From positions 1 to 8,127 of the forward strand of contig DATNJB010000071.1 of NCBI GenBank assembly GCA_035604135.1: a stretch of 8,127 nt of DNA, in the 5' to 3' direction. The stretch is from Poindextera sp035604135. Its GTDB lineage: Bacteria; Pseudomonadota; Alphaproteobacteria; Caulobacterales; Caulobacteraceae. This document shows, in pieces, positions 1 through 7,564 of this stretch (position 1 is its first letter; each line of letters opens with the position of its first letter). The notes beneath the pieces were generated by a model. The model was given only the letters and a program-made list of their open reading frames with translations, did no database searches and had not been told where the DNA came from. Made by a program: the position numbers and the translations under genes.

Positions 1-350
1 TCGCCATCGCCTTCATGGACGCGGCCCGCCGCAACGACCTGACGGCGCTGAAGGATTTGCTGGCCGAGGACGCTGTGATGATCACCGACGGCGGCGGAAA
101 ACGGAAGGCGGCGCTGCGGCCGCTGGTCGGCGCCGACGATATCGTGAGGTTGGTGGAGGGGTTGATCTGGCGCGGCGCCATCCCGCTGGAGGGCCAGATT
201 CGTTTCGCCCGCATCAACGGGGTGTTCGGCGTGGTCTTGAGTGCGGACGGCGAGGTCGCGACCATCGCCTTCGAGCCCGGCGAGAGCGGCAAGCTCGCGG
301 CCATCTACATGATCCGCAACCCGGAGAAGCTGGCGCACGTCGCGCGGTAA
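1..350 (+). CDS. ECF sigma factor, ECF41/SigJ type, C-terminal SnoaL-like domain (5' end outside window)
   Basis: The reading frame is open from the left edge (first full codon at 3) to a TAA at 348-350. The Met at 15 is probably internal, because the residues just before it (AIAF) run smoothly into the domain. The visible ~115 residues look like the SnoaL-like extension of ECF41 sigma factors. Counting from the Met at 15, DGGGK is at residues 25-29 and NPEKL at 102-106, close to the C-terminus; both are signature motifs of that group. In the family, sigma domains 2 and 4 come first and this tail modulates sigma activity in place of a separate anti-sigma factor. ECF41 genes often sit beside a gene for a carboxymuconolactone decarboxylase, oxidoreductase or epimerase; if present here it lies outside the window. 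The sigma domains are not visible, so a free-standing SnoaL-like protein is the alternative. The gene ends 43 bp before dnaG and looks unrelated to it. Confidence 0.72.
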   Translation, partial: AIAFMDAARRNDLTALKDLLAEDAVMITDGGGKRKAALRPLVGADDIVRLVEGLIWRGAIPLEGQIRFARINGVFGVVLSADGEVATIAFEPGESGKLAAIYMIRNPEKLAHVAR

Positions 351-381
351 ATCGTCCGCCTCGACTCACGACGTTCCGCGC

Positions 382-387
382 TATCAT
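382..387 (+). promoter_or_regulatory. Possible -10 element for dnaG (leaderless start)
   Basis: TATCAT at 382-387 resembles a sigma-70 -10 box and ends six bases before the dnaG ATG at 394. Transcription would then begin at or next to the start codon. A weak -35-like TCGACT lies at 361-366, but the 15-bp spacer is short. No Shine-Dalgarno sequence is visible before the ATG, which fits a leaderless mRNA. This was judged by eye and is only suggestive. Confidence 0.3.
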
Positions 388-393
388 CGCCGG

Positions 394-2265
394 ATGCGTT
401 TCGACGAGCGCTTCCTCGACGAGATCAAGTCGCGACTTCGCCTGTCCGAGGTCATCGGCCGGTCGGTGAAGCTGCGCCGCCAGGGTCGTGAGTTCGTCGG
501 CCTCTCGCCCTTCACCAAGGAGCGAACGCCGTCGTTTTTCGTCAACGACGACAAGGGCTTCTTCCATGATTTTTCCTCCGGCAAGCACGGCGACCTGATC
601 ACCTTCCTGCAGGAGACCGAACGGCTGAGCTTCGTCGAGGCGGTCGAGCGGCTGGCGGCCGAAGCGGGCCTTCCCCTGCCGGAGCCCGACCCGCGCGCCG
701 CCGAGCAGGAGCGTGAGCGGCAGACGCTCTCGGACTGGCTCGAGCAGGCGGCCAAGTGGTTCGAGACCGCGCTCCGCCGTCCGGTCGGCGCCGACGCCCG
801 CGCCTACCTCGCCCGGCGCGGCCTGCCGGAGGCCGACTGGGCGCGCTTCCGCATCGGCTTTGCGCCCAATTCGCGCACGGCGCTGAAGGACTATCTGGTC
901 GAACGCGGTGCCAAGCCCGGCGAGCTGGTCGAAGCCGGCCTGCTCATCGCCCCCGAGGACGGCGGCGGCGCGCCATACGACCGCTTCCGCGACCGCATCA
1001 TCTTCCCGATCAGCGACGCGCGCGGCCGCGTGGTCTCCTTCGGCGGCCGCGCTATGGACCCGGAGGCGCGGGCGAAATACCTGAACGGCCCGGAGACCGG
1101 CGTCTTCCACAAGGGGCGGATGCTCTACGGGGTCGGCGAGGCGCGGCGGTTGCTCGCCGTCGGCGCGGTCAAGGCCAGCGTCGTCGTGGTCGAGGGCTTC
1201 ATGGACGCCATCGCCTGCCAGCGCGCCGACATTCCGGCCGTGGCGCCGCTCGGGACCGCGCTCACCGAGGAGCAGATGGAGGCGCTGTGGCGTCTTAGCC
1301 CCGAGCCAGTGCTCTGTTTCGACGGCGACGACGCCGGCCAGCGCGCGGCCGCCCGCGCGATCGACCGCGCGCTCCCGCTGCTGAAGGCTGGCCGCTCGTT
1401 CGACTTCGCCATGCTCACCGGCGGCAAGGATCCCGACGAGGTGCTGCGCGAGCAGGGCGCGGCGGCGCTGAAGCGGCAACTGGGCAAAACCGTCCCATTC
1501 GTCGAGGCGCTGTTTGTCCGCGAGCGCGACCTCGAGCCGCTCGACACGCCCGAGCGACGGGCGGCGTTCAAGCTCCGCCTGCGCTTGGCGGCGACGACGA
1601 TCGTCGACAAGGAGCTTGCCCAGGCCTACCGCGACGAACTCGGCGCACGCTTTGATGCGCTGTTCGCCCGCAGCCCCGCGCCCGCCGCGGCCCCGCGTGC
1701 GGCCTTCCGCCGCGGCCCGCGACGGCCGGCTTTCGAGGATGCGCCGCTGACGCCCGAGGGCCGGGCCGGCGGTCGGGCGCTCCGCCGCTCGCCCGACCCG
1801 CTGCCAGCCGCCGTCGCGCAGGCGGCGATCGCCGATCCCGGGTGGCTCGACCCGCATCTGGAATCGCTCGAGACGCACGGCTTCGGCGATCCGGCGCTGG
1901 ATCATTTGGCCAAGGAAATCATTCGCCTGCGACTTGAGGCCGATCACCTTGACACCGGGGCCCTCGCACGCCATTTGGCGACTGACGGATTCGGCGCGTT
2001 GCTTGGCGAGATCGACAAGGCGGCTCTCAAATCGGGCGCGCCTTTCCTGAAATCGGATGTATCGCCCACGCTCGCCAGATCCCAGTGGTCGCACGCCTTC
2101 GAGGCTCTGACTCGGATGGCGGCGCTGGGTGACGCCATCGAGGCCGAAAAGGGAAACCTTTCCGGCCGCGGCGGCATGGAAGCGATCGAACGCATGAAGA
2201 CCGAACGCGATGCGCTGCGCCGAGCGATCGGATCGGGAACGATTTGGGCCGATGGCGAGTCGTGA
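394..2265 (+). CDS. dnaG: DNA primase DnaG (variant without zinc ligands)
   Basis: DnaG makes the short RNA primers used by the replisome and works with the DnaB helicase. The product is 623 aa, a normal length for the family. The N-terminal domain (about residues 1-100) keeps the family frame SPF..E.TPSF..N, but the four zinc ligands of E. coli DnaG (Cys40, His43, Cys61, Cys64) align with Ser38, Thr41, Asp59 and Ser62. The catalytic core follows (RFRDRIIFPI, GGRAMD, KYLNGPET). The Toprim domain has VVEGFMD at 265-271 and DGDDAG at 310-315, giving the acidic trio Glu267, Asp310 and Asp312. A low-complexity Ala/Arg/Pro linker (about 427-475) leads to a helical C-terminal domain, where the family binds DnaB. 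The ATG at 394 is the first Met of the conserved N-terminus (MRFDERFLDEIK). No ribosome binding site is visible. rpoD follows after 79 bp on the same strand. Similar FHDFSSGKHGD-type primases occur, as I recall, in other alphaproteobacteria, so the ligand loss is probably a lineage trait. Confidence 0.97.
   Translation: MRFDERFLDEIKSRLRLSEVIGRSVKLRRQGREFVGLSPFTKERTPSFFVNDDKGFFHDFSSGKHGDLITFLQETERLSFVEAVERLAAEAGLPLPEPDPRAAEQERERQTLSDWLEQAAKWFETALRRPVGADARAYLARRGLPEADWARFRIGFAPNSRTALKDYLVERGAKPGELVEAGLLIAPEDGGGAPYDRFRDRIIFPISDARGRVVSFGGRAMDPEARAKYLNGPETGVFHKGRMLYGVGEARRLLAVGAVKASVVVVEGFMDAIACQRADIPAVAPLGTALTEEQMEALWRLSPEPVLCFDGDDAGQRAAARAIDRALPLLKAGRSFDFAMLTGGKDPDEVLREQGAAALKRQLGKTVPFVEALFVRERDLEPLDTPERRAAFKLRLRLAATTIVDKELAQAYRDELGARFDALFARSPAPAAAPRAAFRRGPRRPAFEDAPLTPEGRAGGRALRRSPDPLPAAVAQAAIADPGWLDPHLESLETHGFGDPALDHLAKEIIRLRLEADHLDTGALARHLATDGFGALLGEIDKAALKSGAPFLKSDVSPTLARSQWSHAFEALTRMAALGDAIEAEKGNLSGRGGMEAIERMKTERDALRRAIGSGTIWADGES
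1948..1976 (+). promoter_or_regulatory. Candidate sigma-32 (heat-shock) promoter for rpoD inside dnaG
   Basis: CTTGACA at 1948-1954 and CGCCATTT at 1969-1976 are separated by 14 bp. This resembles the sigma-32 pattern CTTGAAA, 11-16 bp, CCCCATNT: six of seven specified bases match in each box. It lies about 370 bp before the rpoD start. In E. coli, rpoD is known to have a heat-shock promoter inside dnaG, so the position has precedent. The match was found by eye, and one chance match in this much sequence is possible. Confidence 0.3.
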
Positions 2266-2334
2266 TGGTTAAGACTGGCCAGAAGTTTGCATGGGAATCG
2301 TCCCGGACGGCGCTGCTGCGGACGGACGGGAGCC

Positions 2335-2338
2335 GGAG
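2335..2338 (+). promoter_or_regulatory. Ribosome binding site of rpoD
   Basis: GGAG lies 6 bases before the ATG at 2345. It fixes that start, and it contrasts with dnaG, which has no such site. Confidence 0.7.
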
Positions 2339-2344
2339 AATTAA

Positions 2345-4303
<1,959 letters not shown>

Positions 4304-4321
4304 GCGCCCTCGTCCCCGGCG

Positions 4322-5449
4322 TCAGCCTTCAAGGTGTGCTGCCCGGTGTGGCGGCGCCAGCCGGTCGAGCAGCCGTTTGCCTGACGGCTCGATCACTAGA
4401 TGACCGAACAGCGCGACCGCCGCCACCAGAGCGAGCGCCATCGACGCCTCCCCCAATGTCGGATGTCGGTCGCTCGGATGGACCGCCGCGACGATTGGAT
4501 AGTGCACGGCGTAGACAGCGTAGGAAACGCGTCCCATCCAGGTGAATACGGTCGCGCTCCAGCCCTGGGGCGCCGGCGCCCCCAGGACCAGCACGAACAG
4601 GATCGGCAGGACAAGGTCCGCCAGCAGAACGTCGACGCCGATGACAAAGTGAGTCGGGATCGCATACGCCAGGAGGAGCAGCGCCACGAGGGTTGTGATT
4701 GAGAAGGTCGTGCGCGGACGCCAGCCCGACCGTTTCAGGCGATAGGGCAGGACGCCAAACGGGAAGGCGAACAAGACGCGCGCGATGGCGCCGAGGAGAT
4801 CCAAGATCGTCGAATGGCCGCCGATGTTGTTCCAACCGTACGCCTCGGTAAGCGGAACCATGGCCGCGGCTGCGACGGCCATCAGGCACGCGAGCGCGCG
4901 GTTGCCCAGCCTCCAGCCGCCCCACGCGTAGAGCATGTTCACGCCGAGTTCGACCGCCAGCGACCAGACCACGGGGTTCAGCCGATAGGCAAAGCCCTCA
5001 GGGCCGCCCTGGAGGTGGGGAACGACGAGCAGTGCGCTGCGCACGAACTCGATGACCTGGGTCAATGGATCGCCGGGATGCGCGATCAGAGCGTAGGCGA
5101 GACCAAGGGCCAGGCCGAAGAGCGCCATCGGATACAGCCACGCCATGCGGACGGCGAAGAACCACGAGGGTCCGGCGCCCGCCCTGAGTCTATCCTCATG
5201 GGCGCCGGCGATGACGAAGCCGGAGAGCATGAAGAAAAAGTCGACCGCAAGGTATCCATGTAGAGGCAAGCGTGCCGAGTAGAGGTGATAGAGCACCACC
5301 ACGAAGGCGCTGATGCCTCGCAAGCCGTCGAGGAGTACGTTTCTATCTCTGGTAGGTGTAGATATGATCCCGCTATTTGTGTAGGCTTTGACCATTGGAC
5401 CGCATTGATTGTGAATCAGGAAGACAATGAGCGCGTCGAGTTTCGCCAT
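4322..5449 (-). CDS. Membrane acyltransferase, acyltransferase family 3 (OafA-like)
   Basis: The 375-aa product is an integral membrane protein of acyltransferase family 3, whose members O-acylate sugars of LPS O-antigen, exopolysaccharide, antibiotics or other envelope glycans. The typical N-terminal block is present: DGLRGISAFVVVLYH, in which Arg44 and His55 form the RX10H motif, followed by YLAVDFFFMLSGFVIAG. Further family landmarks are R..WLYP (about 105), VVWSLAVELG (about 165), WMGRVSYAVYAVHYPI near the C-terminus, and a final IEP..KRLLDRL. About ten hydrophobic segments are spread over the length, and no extra SGNH domain is attached. The ATG at 5447-5449 has a weak AGGA four bases upstream. 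A start at 5395 is possible and would remove 18 residues that are not conserved. The substrate cannot be told from the sequence. There are no glycan genes nearby. The 5' end and upstream DNA are less GC-rich than the neighbours, which suggests acquisition separate from rpoD. Confidence 0.9.
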   Translation of the reverse strand: MAKLDALIVFLIHNQCGPMVKAYTNSGIISTPTRDRNVLLDGLRGISAFVVVLYHLYSARLPLHGYLAVDFFFMLSGFVIAGAHEDRLRAGAGPSWFFAVRMAWLYPMALFGLALGLAYALIAHPGDPLTQVIEFVRSALLVVPHLQGGPEGFAYRLNPVVWSLAVELGVNMLYAWGGWRLGNRALACLMAVAAAAMVPLTEAYGWNNIGGHSTILDLLGAIARVLFAFPFGVLPYRLKRSGWRPRTTFSITTLVALLLLAYAIPTHFVIGVDVLLADLVLPILFVLVLGAPAPQGWSATVFTWMGRVSYAVYAVHYPIVAAVHPSDRHPTLGEASMALALVAAVALFGHLVIEPSGKRLLDRLAPPHRAAHLEG

Positions 5450-5698
5450 GGTTCCTATTTTCTCTTTAGAAACTGCGACAGAGCGCCCGCGGCGTGTGTC
5501 GTTCTGAGCCCGAGGGTGGCGATCTCCCTTGAGCCGAGAGACTATTCAATCTATGAGGGTGAATCTAGAGTTAACGCAGACGCGAAACGCGGCAGATCTC
5601 GCTTTCCAGAACCTTGTGGTGAGAGTCCAGGCCCGTCGAGCGGCCTTGTCCTAGGCAGAGGTGAAGCGCTGAAACCGACCTGAAGGGCAGGCGGAAGT
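5450..5698. other. Intergenic stretch of lower GC, no gene found
   Basis: These 249 bp lie upstream of the acyltransferase and downstream of the thioesterase pair. Parts of it (around 5450-5480 and 5520-5600) are near 50% GC, clearly below the flanking genes. It must hold the leftward acyltransferase promoter, but I see only weak boxes. A short inverted repeat, CCTGAA (5679-5684) with TTCAGG (5698-5703) and a 13-base loop, covers the stop of the thioesterase gene. It lacks a T-run and is not a convincing terminator. Confidence 0.5.
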
Positions 5699-6115
5699 TC
5701 AGGCCGCCTTGCCCAGGATCATGAAGTGGCCGCGGAGGGCGGCGACGGGGCTGGTGCGGTCGTCTTGCCAGGCTTCGACGGCCAGGTTCGCCGCGCGGCG
5801 GCCGAGCTTGAGGATACGGACCTCGGCGTAGGTGGTGACGGGACGGGCAGGACGCAGGTAGTCGACGGTGATGTCGATCGTGCGCGCCGGTTGGCCCTCG
5901 GCGTCGAGCCGGGCGAGCGCCGCCAGTTCGAGGAACGAGGCCACGACGCCGCCATGCAGCGCCGGCAGGATGGGGTTGCCGATCAAGCGGGGAGCAAACG
6001 GCAGGACGGCGATCGGGCCCGCTTCGCCCGGCTCCAACCGCATGCCGAGGAAGCGAGCGTAGGGCCAGGCGTCGAGCAGCGGCGCGGCGGGCTCGCGGGT
6101 TGCGGCCCCGGTCAT
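5699..6115 (-). CDS. PaaI-family hotdog thioesterase (HGG...E type), second gene of a pair
   Basis: The 138-aa product is a single hotdog domain of the PaaI/YdiI-like acyl-CoA thioesterase family. These cytosolic enzymes hydrolyse acyl- or aryl-CoA thioesters and usually work as dimers or tetramers. The active-site helix is LHGGVVASFLELAALA, with His54-Gly-Gly and Glu63 at the place of the family's catalytic acid (Asp or Glu). The start of the next strand, RTIDITVDYLRPA, is the usual family signature. Length is normal. The ATG at 6113-6115 overlaps the stop of the upstream gene as ATGA, and no separate ribosome binding site is visible, so translation is probably coupled. The substrate is unknown; aromatic degradation genes are not in view. 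Confidence 0.87.
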   Translation of the reverse strand: MTGAATREPAAPLLDAWPYARFLGMRLEPGEAGPIAVLPFAPRLIGNPILPALHGGVVASFLELAALARLDAEGQPARTIDITVDYLRPARPVTTYAEVRILKLGRRAANLAVEAWQDDRTSPVAALRGHFMILGKAA

Positions 6116-6600
6116 CCGGCAGGCCGCGGCGCGCCGGTGATCATGAACGCCGCCTGCGCCGCGGCGATGGGATCGGCGGGGTCGTCATCGTAGGCCCAGC
6201 CGCGCACCACGGCGACGTCGCCGTTCAGCCCGAGGCTCTCCGCCTCGGCGATGACCGCCGCGCCGAGGTGGGGCGGGCGGATGTGGTCGAGCCGGAAGTC
6301 CAGCGTCGCCATCCCACCCATCGTCATCGCACGACCTTCGTCGCCCGCGCGATCCCGCAGCGCGATCCCGATCGCCATCCCGCAGGTCTGGTCAAGCAGG
6401 GCGAAGACCACGCCGCCGGCCAGCGCCCCCACCGCCGGGTCGCCCACCAGGTCGGCGCGGAACGGCGCGCGCATGCCGCAGGTCCGGTCGGTCAGCGTCT
6501 CGAACCCCAGCGCCGTCGAGAGCGCCGTCCCCCGCGTCGCCAGTTCGCTCGGCGCCGCATCGCTCATCGGCTCTTCAGGCGCTCGGCGCTCGTCGCTCAT
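6112..6600 (-). CDS. PaaI-family hotdog thioesterase (AGG...D type), first gene of a pair
   Basis: From the chosen start the product is 162 aa and again a single PaaI-like hotdog domain. The active-site helix reads LAGGVVFALLDQTCGMA: Ala61 replaces the His of the HGG motif, while Asp70 keeps the acid position. TLDFRLDHIRPP is the matching strand signature. The ORF is open up to 6666, but the first 22 residues there do not resemble the family and would overlap the ArsR palindrome. The ATG at 6598-6600 has GGGAG three bases upstream and is preferred; a start at 6567 (MSDAAPSELATRG) is also plausible. The gene is divergent from arsR across 91 bp and overlaps the next thioesterase by 4 bp, so the two are surely one transcript. 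An N-terminal tail of about 25 residues precedes the hotdog fold. The substrate is unknown. Confidence 0.85.
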   Translation of the reverse strand: MSDERRAPEEPMSDAAPSELATRGTALSTALGFETLTDRTCGMRAPFRADLVGDPAVGALAGGVVFALLDQTCGMAIGIALRDRAGDEGRAMTMGGMATLDFRLDHIRPPHLGAAVIAEAESLGLNGDVAVVRGWAYDDDPADPIAAAQAAFMITGAPRPAG

Positions 6601-6654
6601 CCGCTCCCTATACGGTGCTGACGTCGCGTCGTGGAAGCCAGCCGCCGTCGGCGC

Positions 6655-6685
6655 TTGTATAGGCAACTAAAAAGTTGCATATAGC
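6655..6685 (+). promoter_or_regulatory. Candidate arsR promoter
   Basis: TTGTAT at 6655-6660 may serve as -35 and TATAGC at 6680-6685 as -10, with a 19-bp spacer; shifting the -10 to 6678-6683 gives 17 bp. Transcription would begin at or near the ATG at 6692. No Shine-Dalgarno sequence precedes that ATG, so the message may be leaderless. On the other strand TATACA (complement of 6656-6661) could be the -10 of the thioesterase pair, but it has no good -35. Confidence 0.4.
6658..6683. promoter_or_regulatory. Palindromic operator, probably bound by the adjacent ArsR-family regulator
   Basis: Arms TATAGGCAACT (6658-6668) and AGTTGCATATA (6673-6683) flank AAAA. Ten of eleven positions pair, and the inner six (GCAACT/AGTTGC) are perfect. 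The site covers the spacer and -10 of the probable arsR promoter, ending nine bases before its ATG. That is the expected place for autorepression by a dimeric winged-helix protein. It lies about 60 bp before the divergent thioesterase start and could control both directions. Confidence 0.65.
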
Positions 6686-6691
6686 GATCCC

Positions 6692-7015
6692 ATGAGCATG
6701 GACGCTGCGTTCAAGGCGTTGGCCGATCCGCTTCGGCGGCGGCTGTTGGACGACTTGCGCGAACGAAATGGTCAAACGTTGAACGAGTTGTCCGAGGGCA
6801 GGGGGATGACGCGCCAGGCGGTGACCAAGCACCTCGCGCTTCTGGAAACAGCCAACCTCGTCGTCACCGAAAAGCGCGGCCGCGAGAAGCTGCACTACCT
6901 GAACCCCGTCCCCATCCACGACATCGTCGACCGCTGGATCGGCAAGTTCGAACGCGGCCGCTTAGGCGCGCTCGCCGACCTCAAACACAAGCTCGAAGGA
7001 GAGACCGATGGCTGA
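6692..7015 (+). CDS. ArsR-family winged-helix transcriptional regulator (SRPBCC-associated type)
   Basis: The 107-aa protein is a single ArsR/SmtB-type winged helix. It opens with FKALADPLRRRLLDDLRE, the first helices of this group. The recognition helix is around residues 40-52 (TRQAVTKHLALLE) and the wing around 55-68 (LVVTEKRGREKLHYLN). There is no Cys at all, and the ELCVCDL-type metal site of true arsenic sensors is missing, so it is not expected to respond to metals through thiols. Regulators of this subtype are commonly paired with an SRPBCC/AHSA1 gene, as here: the next start codon lies inside this gene's end (8-bp overlap). Which signal it senses cannot be read from the sequence. A second in-frame ATG two codons later (6698) could also be used. 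Autoregulation is likely through the palindrome at 6658-6683. Confidence 0.92.
   Translation: MSMDAAFKALADPLRRRLLDDLRERNGQTLNELSEGRGMTRQAVTKHLALLETANLVVTEKRGREKLHYLNPVPIHDIVDRWIGKFERGRLGALADLKHKLEGETDG
6996..7003 (+). promoter_or_regulatory. Ribosome binding site of the SRPBCC gene
   Basis: AAGGAGAG lies inside the end of arsR, with its GGAG six bases before the ATG at 7008. It fixes that start. Confidence 0.7.
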
Positions 7016-7460
7016 GAGCCGCTTCCTCTATGTGACCTACATCCGCGCCCCGGCGCAGGCGATCTGGGACCACCTGACCAGCCCCGAACTGAACAAGCGG
7101 TTCTGGCACGGGTACAGCCAGAAGAGCACCTGGGCCAAGGGCGCAGACTACGCGATCGTCGCCGGCGACGGCGAAGCCTGGGACACCGGCAAGGTGCTGG
7201 CCTGCGAGCCGCCGAAGCGCCTTTCGGTGACCTGGACGCACCAGAAGGACGCGGCGATGAAGGCGGAGGGCGAGTCCGTCGCCACGTTCGACATCGAGCC
7301 CGTGAACGATCGCGTGACCAAGCTCACGGTCACTCACACGATAGGCGTTTCGCCATCGAAGTTCATTGAGGCCGTCTCGACCGGCTGGCCGAGCATCCTC
7401 GCCAACCTGAAAAGCCTGCTCGAGACCGGGTCCGCGCTCGAGGAGTGGGCCGCCGGGTGA
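7008..7460 (+). CDS. SRPBCC / AHSA1-domain protein
   Basis: The 150-aa product is one START-like SRPBCC domain of the activator-of-Hsp90 homologue (AHSA1) type, a fold with a deep hydrophobic cavity for a ligand. Family landmarks are an opening strand FLYVTYIRAPAQAIWDHLTS, then LNKRFWHGY, a middle segment GKVLACEPPKRLSVTW, and a final long helix GWPSILANLKSLLETG. Length is typical. No catalytic residues can be assigned, and members of this family have varied or unknown functions. The start is set by AAGGAGAG in the arsR coding region, and ATGGCTGA is shared by both genes, so expression is coupled to the regulator. A ligand-binding role linked to the signal sensed by ArsR is an inference from the frequent pairing of such genes. 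Confidence 0.88.
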   Translation: MAESRFLYVTYIRAPAQAIWDHLTSPELNKRFWHGYSQKSTWAKGADYAIVAGDGEAWDTGKVLACEPPKRLSVTWTHQKDAAMKAEGESVATFDIEPVNDRVTKLTVTHTIGVSPSKFIEAVSTGWPSILANLKSLLETGSALEEWAAG

Positions 7461-7564
7461 GGCGTTCGGCGGTGCAGCCTGAGGCCGGATCCAACATCGC
7501 CGAAGTTCGACAATCGTCCGCGACGGCGCCATGGATGTCGCGAAGCGTTGTCCGGGAGGAATCG
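7461..7564. other. Intergenic stretch between SRPBCC and GFA genes
   Basis: This 104-bp gap has no convincing promoter or terminator. It ends in the strong ribosome binding site of the GFA gene. Read-through from the arsR operon is possible but not shown. Confidence 0.4.
7554..7560 (+). promoter_or_regulatory. Ribosome binding site that decides the GFA start
   Basis: GGGAGGA, with GGAGG at 7555-7559, lies five bases before the ATG at 7565. It selects this start over the in-frame ATG at 7445. Confidence 0.8.

Noticed and set aside
214..2094. 626-aa open frame on the minus strand across dnaG
   Set aside because: It is antisense to a clearly conserved primase. Its composition (Arg, Gly, Ala, Leu-rich, no domain) is typical of shadow frames in GC-rich DNA.
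5285..5683. 132-aa plus-strand frame across the acyltransferase 5' end and the intergenic stretch
   Set aside because: Its first part is antisense to the acyltransferase. I saw no ribosome binding site, no family resemblance and no promoter.
5450..5698. tRNA, attachment site or insertion-sequence remnant in the low-GC intergenic stretch
   Set aside because: I found no cloverleaf, no terminal inverted repeats and no transposase fragment.
5679..5703. CCTGAA/TTCAGG inverted repeat as a terminator
   Set aside because: The stem is only 6 bp, the loop is 13 bases and no T-run follows.
5726..6621. Plus-strand frames across the thioesterase pair
   Set aside because: They are antisense to two recognisable hotdog domains, and their composition is that of shadow frames.
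6601..6666. N-terminal extension of the first thioesterase to a Met at 6666
   Set aside because: The 22 residues do not look like the family, the extension would overlap the arsR palindrome, and the Met at 6600 has a GGGAG just upstream.
7445..7564. Upstream in-frame start of the GFA protein at 7445
   Set aside because: It lies inside the SRPBCC gene and adds 40 residues unlike the family. The ATG at 7565 has a strong GGGAGGA site and begins at the conserved GGCYCG block.
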